Source: Apoda limacodes
Taxonomy: Eukaryota > Arthropoda > Insecta > Lepidoptera > Limacodidae
DNA: 64,000 nucleotides
Assembly: GCA_946406115.1 (NCBI GenBank)
Contig: OX291547.1
Coordinates: forward strand, 9,305,001 to 9,369,000
Direction of reading: 5' to 3'
Shown one piece after another: positions 31,601-43,600 of the stretch (positions are counted from its first letter, which is position 1; every line of letters begins with the position of its first letter). The position numbers were made by a program, and so were the translations under genes. The notes beneath the pieces were generated by a model. That model was not told where the DNA came from and searched no databases. It worked only from the letters and a program-made list of their open reading frames with translations.

Positions 31601-34600
31601 CATAGCTCTCTTTATAATAATAATAATTTATTCTCATAAATAGTATATTACTTACCTTCCTTTCCTTCTAAGAGTACAGATGTGGCGATGAGTTGACTAG
31701 CAATACTTGCATAGGTCGTAGTAAGATGATTGTAAAAATAATGACTGGCTTCCTGACTAGAGTCACAAATTTTGTCTAATCGTTCCAAAGGATTTTCACT
31801 TTTATATTCATGAACGGTCATTTCATTTGCTCCTTTTATAGTGACATTCATACACGTTTTGGAATTTAAGAGACTCTGAAATTGGATATAATTTGGAAAT
31901 CAGTCACATGTTCTAAATATTATTAACTCTTGTTGACTGTCTTGGTAGCTTAGGTGGTGATTAGCCATTCCTAACTTAGAATATAGCTTTATCCAGATAT
32001 GCCCGATATGACAAAAGTCTTCAACCAGTGTGTTTTGCCAGTGATGACTTACGGCACTGAGACGTAGCCGCTAACTATGAGCCTTATACGAAAGCTCAAG
32101 GTCGCTCAGCGGGCGATGGAAAGAGCTATGCTCGGAGTTTCCCTACGTGATCGAATCAGAAATGGAAATCCGTAGGAGAACTAAAGTCGCCGACATAGCT
32201 CACTGAACCGCAAAGCTGAAGTGGCAATGGGCAGGGCACATAGCTCGAAGAACCGATGGTCGATGGAGGAAGAATGTTCTCGAGTGGCGACCACGAACCG
32301 GAAAGCGCAGCGTGGGACGGCCCCCCGCTAGATGGACAGATGACCTCGTAAAGGTAGCGGGTAGCCGTTGATTACAGGCGGCACAGAGTCGCACGCTGTG
32401 GAGAAAGTTAGGTGAGGTATATGTCCAACAGTGGACGTCAATGGGCTGATATATGATGACTATAGTATATAATTTTTTTAGAATGTATCTTAAAAAGCTG
32501 GAGCTGCCATAAGTTATAAACGGAATAAATGTGGTACTAGCCCAGTTGCACGGGAGCCAAAATCGAGCCCGTTTTGAAAAAGATGAGAATGGCTAAAAGT
32601 ACTTTTCTAAGGCGTTATTTTGTGCGCTGATCACGAATATTTGGGTCATTTTGGTCCCAGAGGTGAGGAAAAGAAGAAATGGCCATTTTAAAGCGCGAAA
32701 TTTGAATTGAACATGGAAATTTGGGTTTTCTTGAGTCTAGCTTTGAACAGAGGGATCAGATCAATAAAGTTTTCAGACAAAAGTTGTAGCTAGAGTGCAT
32801 ACGCACCAATTGCCATTTAATGGTAATGGGGCCCGGATATGGCCCATTATGCCCATTTTACCATTTTTTTTTTAAATAGGAGGTTGACTCTAAAAAGAAT
32901 AATGTATGCCGAAAAACGAAAGTGGTTTTTATGTTGTTTCACATCGATTTTGTTTTGTTTTTTGACTATTGCCTGCGCCAATTTCAACCATTTTCGGAAA
33001 ATCGTAAAATTGAGTTCTTAGACCGAAAAATGCAGTTATTCAAAAAATGAAAATAGTTCTTGTAGATTTAGGTCAATATAACCTAAAAATACCATCCATT
33101 GTAGTTTAAGTCAATACCCCGACTTCTGAGCTAACTTTGAAAAATGCGGGCCTTGAAGAAGTGGTAAATTTTTGAGATTTGATTTTTTTTTAGGTTGGCC
33201 AAATGTTACATGTTGTTAGAGTAGGCTACGGCTTAAATTTTGCCGCCGGCCGAATTATTTTATCTCATCCAGAACTTGAGATATTGATCAAAATGCCTTT
33301 GAGGCTCTGGGCCCAATTTTGGGCCTAAGGAAAAATAAAAAAGATAAAATTTAGTTCTATTTGCATTTTGAGGTTGCTAAGTTTAGTTTGTTTTCAAAAA
33401 GAAGTTGCTTGTGCAGTAGGTGCTGCCAAATGAATTTTATAAAACATGTTTGTTTTGTTTAATTAAAAATAATTTAATGCTGTACCTTCAATATCATCTT
33501 CAAACCAAACACTCTGTTCTTCCAATGCGGTGCTCGTCTTTGTAGAGCTGTAGCTAATATTTTGTCGTTGGCCACTTTGTGTCCGTGTATAGTCATCTCC
33601 AAAAAATGTATGGTTGCTGTATCAGGTTTTTTAGAAATATATCGATATGTAGACTGAAAAGTAATAGTAGATTGTATCACAAGGGGTCAAAATAATATTT
33701 TTACGGCGAGGGCGATATTTTGAATCCAGAATGGAGCGAAGGATTTTAGAAAAGATCCGAAACCCGAAGCGCAGCGAGAGATTCAAATTAAAAGGACGGC
33801 GCAAGAGGTAAAATAATTTTGCGACCGAGTGATACACTACTTTTTATCACCCTCTATGAGAAAAGAGAAGTGTAACTTATTTATAAGAATAGTTCATTTA
33901 TTTATTTTATTATTTTTGAAGTGAAAACTTCTTTAGCGGCGTTGTGCACTTTTTTTGGTATGGGCAAAAGATGATAAACTCGCGCAGGCTAATCGAAAAT
34001 TCGTAAGATAGAAACCATAATGCCACGCCAATTTTTTAATATATTTCGATAATGAGTAGTACAGGGAGGTTGGATATGGAATTTTTATTCTATGACAGAT
34101 TGAGATGTCAAATATACTACGTCAAAAAGTAAATAAACAAACATTATTATTTATAATAAATAAATATGTATACCAAATGTATACGAAGAGATGGGAAGTA
34201 ACTAGCTAGTATGCCGTCTGCCGGCACTCCCGGAGTGCAACACGTTGTTTTTATAAAAGTATCATCATGGATACGAATTTGAGTTAAAAACTACAAACGC
34301 AAAATACATTTCACGCGGTTTTTACTTTTCACAGAGATTTTTTTATTTTGTCCGCGCGTGGCCAGCCAGTTTTATTACACAGCTAGTTACTTGTTCATAT
34401 AATATTCTTGATCAATATCTATTATCCATATTCCAAATTGAAATTCTTTTGCGTCCCTAGGGATTCAAAGCGCAAATTTAATCACTGTTCACGAGGAACC
34501 AACAAGCAAATTTTGAATAGATGTGATAAAAAAATAATGAGACTACTTTCTATATACGATTATTTTTCTTTCTGTGCCATTTATTCACTTTTGGTACCTT

Positions 34601-37600
34601 CAAACTATATAAATGGATCTGGCTATACTTAAAAAGGCAGATTCTGATTTACTATAAAGTGTTAAATTATAATTGTATTCTTATTGCTTACATTATACAA
34701 GGCCATGAATCCTCTACAGTGGCTCATTATAAGGCTCCTGTCATAAAAGTTATCAATGCCTATTATTTTGCTCATCACCTGTCCCATAGGCTCTCCAATA
34801 ATATCAGAAGTTAAAGGTGTTACCGGCTTCGGCATTACCTGCACGGAATACATAAAAACTTATCAGCATGTCCATTTAAAAATCATATTTTGATTAATAA
34901 TAATAAAAATACTGTGAATGTTAACCTCTCCAATGTTAGCAGTGGTAATAAGTTCGTCGTCAGCCATTATAGGAAAGTCCAGTTCATGCAACAACTCTTC
35001 TTTGGTCCACCGTTCAAGCGATGTGATGGGACGAGCTTGTAACAGGTATATGTTATCCTAAAAAAAATCAACAACTTAGAATTAGGTATATAGTCCACAC
35101 CAAAGAATATTTTGTTAGGGAAAAATTCGTACCCATTTTTCTGTGCAGATAAATATATATATAACTCGGAAAGTATATTAAAACAGCTTAATCTATCCGG
35201 GGGTGAAAAGAGGTAAAAGGGTTTTAGCGATTTCTGGCTAAAGTATTGGTGTTAGAAAAAAAAAAAAGTTGTAGATGATAAAAAGATCTATGCGTTTATA
35301 CTTGACTTCAAATTTAACGAGTTAAATGTAAAAAACTAAATTTTTCATTTATAATTTTTCTTTTATAGAAAAATTTATAGTTTTTGGGAATCGTTCTTTA
35401 TTAGAAAATAAAAGATTTTTTTTTCAAAAAGTTATAGTTTTTGAGATATTTACATTTTTCGAAAAAATCTCCGTTTTTTGAACTAAATGAAAAATAAAAA
35501 ACTAAATGAAAACTATGCTTTTTGCGCCTACATTTTAAGCTTTTTCAGTCTTATTCACATTTGCAAGAAATTTTATTTTGAAGGATTTCAGGTATTTATC
35601 TGGCATTTAAATATTTTGGCTTTATTATTATTTTTTATGATTCAGATTAAAATATATTAAAAGTAGTTTTTAAAATCGTCTTTTCATAAATTCCAACCAC
35701 AAACTGTAGGATTCATTTAATTTCTAAGCCATATTTGAAGTTGATACTATGTTTTTAATGCGTGCTGCATAGCAGCTCCTTCAGCCTGGGGGTAAATTTT
35801 CTAATTTAATGAAAAGATCTCTCAAATTTTTTTTTGATGAATTCATACCTTAAATTATATAATTTTATGTTAATCTTTTGACTATTATTTAAATTTGTAA
35901 TGTATTTAAATATGAACATATATAATAAAAAAATATTGTACCTAAATATGTAAATAAACTTTGTGATTAAATTCATTTAATAATTAAAAGATTAACTCTT
36001 GTCAATAATTATTATAATACAAATGTTCTGAATTATCAACATGACTTGCATACTTTTTCATTTTTAATTATTTTTATAATCTAACTAGGCCCGCGAACGT
36101 CGTTTCTCTTTTTAAAACAACTGGCGCGCCCTTCAATGGCGGCATGTGCACAACCACTTACCAAAATATCACAATTTTACCCTTAATGCGCGAGTCCGAC
36201 TCGCACTTGACCCTTTTTTTGAAAACCTTGCCTTTACAATAACTAACATAACAAAAAAGAATTATTCAATTTGGTGCAGTCGTTCGAAAGTTATGGCGTG
36301 ACCAAGAAAAAAAAGGAATTCATATTTAGGGTTCCGTAGTCAACAAGGAACCCTTATAGTTTCGCCATATCCGTCCATCCGTCCGTCCGTCTGTCTGTCT
36401 GCGGCTTAGTTCAAAAACTACTAATACGGGAAGGTGCAATTTGGCAGGGATATTCACATTGATCAAGCCGACAAAGTGGTATAATAAAAGCTTTGAAAAA
36501 TTTTTTTTTAGGTTGCCTCGCCTACACGTGAATTGGGGACGTAATTTATTTGACGCAAAGATCATTTTTTGATGAAGGGCTTCGTTTGCGAAACATTTAG
36601 CTTTAAAGTAAGTGTCCCCCCCCCCCCCCCCCCTCTACCAGCAAAAATATAGTATTTGGAAATGTAAAAAAAATTACGGTGGTAGTGCATATAATTAATT
36701 TAAAAGGAAAACTATTACGGGTAAGTACACTTTACAGGCTAACGAGTGATTGTCGACCAAGTTATAAAATGTACTTGAAAAAGTGAAATTTTTGTACAAA
36801 TTCCGTTAAAAGTTACTTATATGAAGTAGATACATCTGTGAAACAGGTATAAAAAACTGGTTGCCTGTAAAGTCGGTATACGGGCGAAAGTTTTACGTGA
36901 CAATGATTTTATGTCTGTCTCTCTCGCTCTTAGGCGGGCGCGTGCCTCTCACTCGCTCTCATTGTGAGCGCATAACGTGAGCGGAGCGTAACGCAGTTTC
37001 TTGAAGTGTCACCCGGCAAACCAATTTATAAGACGTTGTCACGTCAAAATATAAGTAAATGAACGATGTATAATGATAGAAAAATAAATTAATAACATTC
37101 TAAAGACTATTCTTCTTAAATTAGTAACAATAGTTACGTTCAAATGACGCACAGGACTAGCCGGCGCGCTTGGCGCAACATCGAATCGAGCGTGTGACAG
37201 GCAGCTAAGCTCATAAGCGCGCATGTTGTTTGAATGTCTCGAAGATGAAGAACGCCTAGATAAGTTTTGTAAGTTTAGTTTTTAATGATTTGATTTGATT
37301 ATTATTTAAAAAACTTCAATTTCAATACTACTACAACTTGGCCCTTACTTAATAAATTTTAGTTAATTATTCTTTAAAAGGTTGAACTTTTATTTTGCAA
37401 GTTTAAAGTCGAATTTATTTAATTAAACATTTTAAACGTACGTACTCGTAACGTACCTATATAAGGTTCAAAGCGTGGGTCTTATATCAGCAGCGGAGCG
37501 ATCAAATCTGTGTATCCTACGTACCAAAACATTATGTCCCCCCCCCCTCAGCGAAACCATTGTATTTGGCAATATTTAAACAACCTCTAAAATATTGGTT

Positions 37601-40600
37601 TATGTGGCTACTATGGAACCTTATATTGCGCGTGGCCCTAAACGCACTTGGCCGGTTTTTTATTTAAATTTCAGTTACGACGATCCTACACTGCGCGTTA
37701 GCCGACACGACGTTTTTTCAAACATGGGTTTCTTTCCGTAAGTAAGCCTTACTTCCAAAATTGCCCATTCAATATCTCTGCCTGCCCCCCACAATTCTTC
37801 CTGTGTGATACCGATCTTCGCCAGCCGTAGCGCTTGGTCTTCCTTGAGACACAACACACCACGGTCGTCATCTGGAACATCCTCCGTCGCAACTCCATCT
37901 CCTCCGCACACCACTCTTCCGGTCTTGGAGCCAACGTCCAATTTCATTACACTTAAACTGCCATCTTGACCTCTTTTTATTATTATTGTATCTGGTTCCA
38001 CTGAACCTGAGACCACACTCTGTAAAAACAAATAATATTTGCTCTGTAAAATGCAATAGGTCTGCAACACAACAGAATCTCAAAAAGTCTGTAAATAAAG
38101 AATCAATCAGCAAATTCAAGATAACTTGTTCAAACTTATAGGGAATTTATTCGAAAAAGTTTGAAGAAACCGACGTAAGCTTCGAGTATAGTACAGTATC
38201 TCTTAGGGAACTATTTAGGGTAATTGATATTTTAACTGTTCGTTACCAATATATCTCCGTTTGTAAAATGTATGTACGCAAAAATTGACACTTATCTATT
38301 TGCTAATAATAGTGACCTACACAGTGTTAATACAAGGAATAGGGATAAATTGTTAGTTCTAAAATGTCGTCTTCAAAAGGTGCATAGCTCTTTCGCAATA
38401 CAAAATATATATTTCTACAGTACAATTCGAGAACCTCCAAATAAATTTAAAATATATGTTAAAGATAGTTTAATGAAAAAAAGCTTTTACCAAGTTGATG
38501 AATATATAAATGATAAAAATGCTTGGAAAAATTAGAACTTAATCGATTTGTTAATGCTCAAGAAGTACGTGGAAGAAGTCCTAGAACCTCATGTCATCCT
38601 ATTTGCACCATTTATAGGAGACAATTACGTCGCAAGAGTCGTCACTGAGTACTTGAATGCCGTGGGTATATATAGCCCGTTTACCTTGGCCAGCTCGTAG
38701 CCCTGACCTTAATCCCATTGAGCACGTCTGGGCTTTAAAAGGCAGGTATACGAAGTCGTACTCCAGCTCCTACCTCCATTAATGAGTTGAAAATTGCAGT
38801 GGTATAGAGGAGTCGGAAAATATTACCCAATCAGTCATCTAGGACATCATGGATGGACTTCCAAATCGAATGGACCTCCATAAGGACCAGAGGAGGTAAC
38901 ACTCATTACACAAGTCAACAAAAGGAAACTTTTTTTTTGTTTGTTATTTAATGACTATTGTTTGATTTTTTACATTGAAAATTCAATTTATAAAAAAAAT
39001 TTGCTTTTGTACTTTATACGATGATGAATAAAATACACGATTTTTGCCAAATGCTTAGAGGTTATCATTCTTAATAAGCAATCTTTATGAGATGAAAATA
39101 ATATTTATTTAATAAATTAGGTATAAGAAATCAAAATCGGGTACACTGAACTCAGGCACTTACTCTTAGTGAGTTTTAAAAAATATCTTCATTTCCGTTT
39201 ATCATTGTTGTTGAAAAGGAATAAGGATTATCAGTTTTTTTTTTAAATAAAAATTAAAAAACCAACGTAATTTTTTTTTACTTTTTAACTGACTGAACTG
39301 AACTGTGGTTGCCGAAATATTTGTCAATCCCTAAAACATCAAGAAACATTGCTTAATTTAAACCGGATTATTTGGGACCGGTTAATTGTGCACTTGAGTG
39401 TATGTTACTTTTTGAGACTGAAATTGTATTTTATTAAGTAGTTGAAGGGTAATTTATAAGCAAAATTTACGCGCACAACTTTTTCTGTAATCCTAATACC
39501 GATATAAAGGACTAAGGATATAATTTCCATTGTTTCCTTTTTAAAGAAAATTGAAAATTGTTTAGATTAGAAGCGTGATTTAGTTTTTTTTTATACATAA
39601 ATAAATAATACAATTATAGGTGTTTTATTTGTAGATATAAAATTGTTTATTTTTTATGACTAGAAATTAAACTTTCTACATAGGAAATTTTACAAACCTC
39701 TCCAAGTCCGTAGTTTGCTGTAATCAGTAATCTTGAAGGGTCTCCCCCGTCAGGGTGTCTGGTAAACATCACGCCCGCAACCTGAGGGGTGACCAGAGCT
39801 TGTACCACCACGCCCGCTCCACACAGACATAACTGTCCGTTCTGTCTGTAAATATCGTTTATTATATTAAAACGTGGTTTCCCGTTATGTCTAAAAGATT
39901 TTAGTCATTCTGTAGACTGATGCCTACGGCTACTTTCTACGCACGCCATAGGCAGGGAAGTCATCCTCACACCTTAGAACCTAAAGGGTCATGTACTGCG
40001 TGGTTTCAGAGATGCTTTCTGCCGCGAACGTTTTGTTAGTGGAATGAGCTCATTGGCTTCCTGCTGAGGTTTTCTTTAGGCACTACAGTATGTGGTCTTT
40101 AAAAAAGGGAGTGATTAGATTTTTAAAGGGTCGACAAGCGAGTGCCTCTGGCGTTGCAAGCGTCCATAGGCTGCGGTAACTACTTAATACCAGGCGAGCC
40201 GTAAGCTTGTTTAACACCTTGGTGGTATAAATAAAATGATACATACCTAAAATATAATAGTTGTAAGTGAAAGCAGTAATTAGTACATGATTCTGAACCC
40301 CGAAGCGTTGAAATTTTGTGTTGTTTTTTTTTAAACATTAGATTCGGTTCTGTAGCATTACCTACCACGATATGTTAAAATATACTGTAGTAATTTTGGT
40401 GACTAGAATGTGTATAGTTAGGAATTTGGAACAATTTTGTTACCTGCGATAATAAACGCTGGTAAAAGAGAACATAGACGCCCAGCACTTCTGTACACCT
40501 AGCAGGATATCTGCATCGCTGATGCAGCCCAAGATCGTTTCATTTTGACCCGCAGCTGATAGTACCTCGCTGTCTTCTCCGACAGCTAAAATACATATAT

Positions 40601-43600
40601 AATAGGACGGTATTACAAGAAATGGTCAAAGAAAATATATTTTCGTTATAAATTGTTTTTGTTGGACTAGTGACCACTCAAGACCCTGATTGAGCCTCTG
40701 ACTACATTTACTGACTGCTGCCATAATATTAGAATTGCTAAATAACAAATAAAATTTAAATATAAGTATTTAAAGTGTTGTGCCTTTATTCAGAAAATGT
40801 TTTTAGTTTTACAAAAATTCGCTGGCCCTCCGTCTATCCGCGCACCATACCTCTTTAGAACCAAAATGGTCGCGTACAGTGCGGTTTCAAAGAAACTTTC
40901 TCCCGCGAACGCTTGGGTTGTGGAATGAGCTCCCTGCCAAGGTTTTCTCTAAGGATTATAGTATGGGGTTCTTTAAGAAAGATATTATTGGATTTTTGAA
41001 GGGTTGGCAACTCGCTAGTGATACCCCTGGTGTAACAAGCGTCCATAGGCCACGGTGACCGCTTGCCATTAGGCAAACCTGTTTTGTTTACCAACTTAGT
41101 GGTATATAAAAAACCTCACGATTGCTGTCTAGATGCCATCGATGGCGAACTGTATGAATGATGTAAATGTTTAAGCTGCGGTGTTAGTTACCTACTCTTG
41201 TGCGTCATCAAAGTAAAATTTTATAAACAAACTGTTTTATTTTAATTTTTATTATAATTGTCTCAGTTTACCTGAAGATCTTACTGCAAATCTTAGTTCA
41301 GGGCCTGATATTTGTTTAGCAGCGTTGACTCTTAATTCACCCAAAAAGGACAGTATAATACCCTTCAAATCTTCTGCTATTTCCGTAGCAACGAAAAGGT
41401 TTGCTGCACTGAAACAAATATTTTAACAACACTTTAGTGTATAATGCAAATAATCCTTAGACGATTAGTAACAAAACGTAACTTACTTTTGACATTTGAT
41501 CTTAAAGACTTTCTCGTCGTAATCTTCACTAGCTGACTCAATTTCTTTAATAGCCTGTTTCAATTCTGGATAAGCTTCAAGCTGCCTTTCCAAAGCATAA
41601 ATTGTCAAACAAAATCCAGGAGGAACTTTGTAGCCCTAGAAGTAATAATCAAACAGTTATAATCAACCTTACCATAAACAATTAAACCTTCCGACTCGCA
41701 GCTTTGTATAGTGGACGATAATCTTAAGTTTTTCTTCTACCTATTGTCTCTTTTCATATATCGTCTGTGCCAGCTACTTTAAGTACGCTGGGTTTAATAA
41801 AACTTAAAATTTTTTTTTTTTTTTTGTAATATAAGGCCTTGATTTATTACTTCTACTGTCTATTTTAAAAATATGTCAAACTCTTAATTTTCTTCTGTCA
41901 CACGACTTGGTCATGGCGTAGATTAAAATAGACATATCTAGGATTTTTTTTCTTTAATTACCCACCTGATCAGCTTGCACCGAAGCGAGTAGAGCGAGAG
42001 AGGCTCCCTTGCCACCGACATACTCAGGGCAAGTGGTGGCGCGCTCTCCAAATGTTAGACAATAGCCCACCTTGTCGACCTCCTGCGCCTTGTGCCATCG
42101 CAGAGTAGGTGCCGGTGCCAGATGTACGCGTGGCTTGGAGTTTTCTGAAGAAATCAGTAAGAATGTTGTAAATACGAGACTGTATATATTTTTATTTTTA
42201 TTCCCTCGCAGCCTAGTTGGTAGTGAGGCCGACTGCTGATGCTGCAGAGGGTGTGGGTTCGATTCCCGCGCTGGACAAACATTTATGTGATAAACATTTG
42301 TGTTTGTCTTGAGTCTTGGTATATTTATTTATGATATTTATGTATTTACAAAAAAAAGTATTATTTATGTATTTTTATCCGTTGTCCGGTACCCATAACA
42401 CAAGCTCTGCCTACTTTGGAGCCAGCTGGCGCTGTGTGTAATGTCCAAAAATATGAATTTAATTTACTTCATTCGTATGAGATCGATACTAAATATATTC
42501 AAGTATTAATACATATTTATTAACTAAGGTACTAATAGGAAAGTTAATATTATTGCTAATCAGCTATAAGATATCGTTTACTTGCAGCTCATATTTTTTC
42601 TGTTTTACTGAGCATAGTTTTTTTCATTAATAATATTGATGCTCCAAATTCAATTTATTAATCAGTGTCAGAATTATTTAAATCGGTAAAGAAGTGGCCA
42701 AGAGAGGTACGATACTCTTTAATTGTAATAGAAATCCTTTCAATCTATAAATAGGAGATTGTTACGTAGGGATGAAAGGCACCCATTTCGAAATAGAATT
42801 TTTTTTTCACTTGGTTTCAATAGTTTGAGTCTGAAATAGGTTCCTTTCACCCGAATACAACACTCTACTTTATTATTTGAATATGATGAAATTAAACAAA
42901 ATTAAACGAAATTAAACTCACTTGCGGTATCGAGCCCCTAAGTCTGAGGAGAGACTTTGCCTCCCTGTGTGTGTTCTACCGCTTGTACAATGGGTTGTGT
43001 TCTGAGGAATTCTTCGAAATGATGCCCACGGCTACTTTCTACCATCGCACTGCTCGCCATCGGCAGGGAATTCATTCTCACACTTTAGAACCGAAATGGT
43101 CGCGTACAGTGCGGTTTCAGAGAAACTACCTCCCGCGAACGCTTAGGTTGTGGAATGAGCTCCCTGCCAAGGTTTTCTCTAAGGACTACAGTATGGGGTT
43201 CTTCAAAAAAGAAGTTATTAGATTTCTGAAGGGTCGGCAACGCGCGAGTAATGCCCTTGGTGTTGCAAGCGTCCATAGGCTACGGTGACCGCTTACCATC
43301 AGGCGGACCGTTGGCTTGTTTGCCACCTTAGTGGTATAAAAAAAAAAAAAAAGATATTTACATCAACTTCCCAAGAATTTGCACCAATCTTGCTTACACG
43401 CCTTTTTTATGCGAAACATTTTTCAAGCGATATTCACCATGCAATGTATATTTTTGAGATTTACTTATTGCTAGCTGGATAAAAAGACTTAGGTATTGTT
43501 AAAGATTAAGTATTTCATATTTATGTCAATGATCTAGGTACCTAAATTTATTTTGACGCGGCTTTCCGGCAGATAATTCAGTGTCTTAAATAACATCACA

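Larger units (their letters stand above)
29065..34838 (-). other. Helical middle region of the phosphotransferase
   Basis: Seven exons encode residues about 751-1203. It opens with VMPKPVTPLTSDIIGE, matching the 'EVMPG.VTPL' turn after the ATP-grasp domain. It is then mainly helical with GHRALMEIDL (compare 'GHRG..E.D' of the family) and closes with the swivel-domain start SGGEVIARACVV. In rifampicin phosphotransferase the equivalent segment forms the substrate-binding domain, so substrate specificity probably lies here. Confidence 0.8.
34926..42144 (-). other. ATP-grasp (PPDK N-terminal) domain exons
   Basis: Seven exons encode residues about 366-750. Visible family motifs in order: CPEYVGGKGASLALL, GYKVPPGFCLT, LRFAVRSS then AVGEDS, SAAGQNETILG, CWASMFSFTSVYYRR, AGVMFTRHPDGGD, ANYGLGE, VVSGSVEPD, DIEWAI and LLQARPITSLE. 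These are the nucleotide-binding and hinge motifs of pyruvate phosphate dikinase/PEP synthase proteins. All appear intact. The introns carry RT 3' ends, a Tc1 relic, a SINE and composite repeats. Confidence 0.9.
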
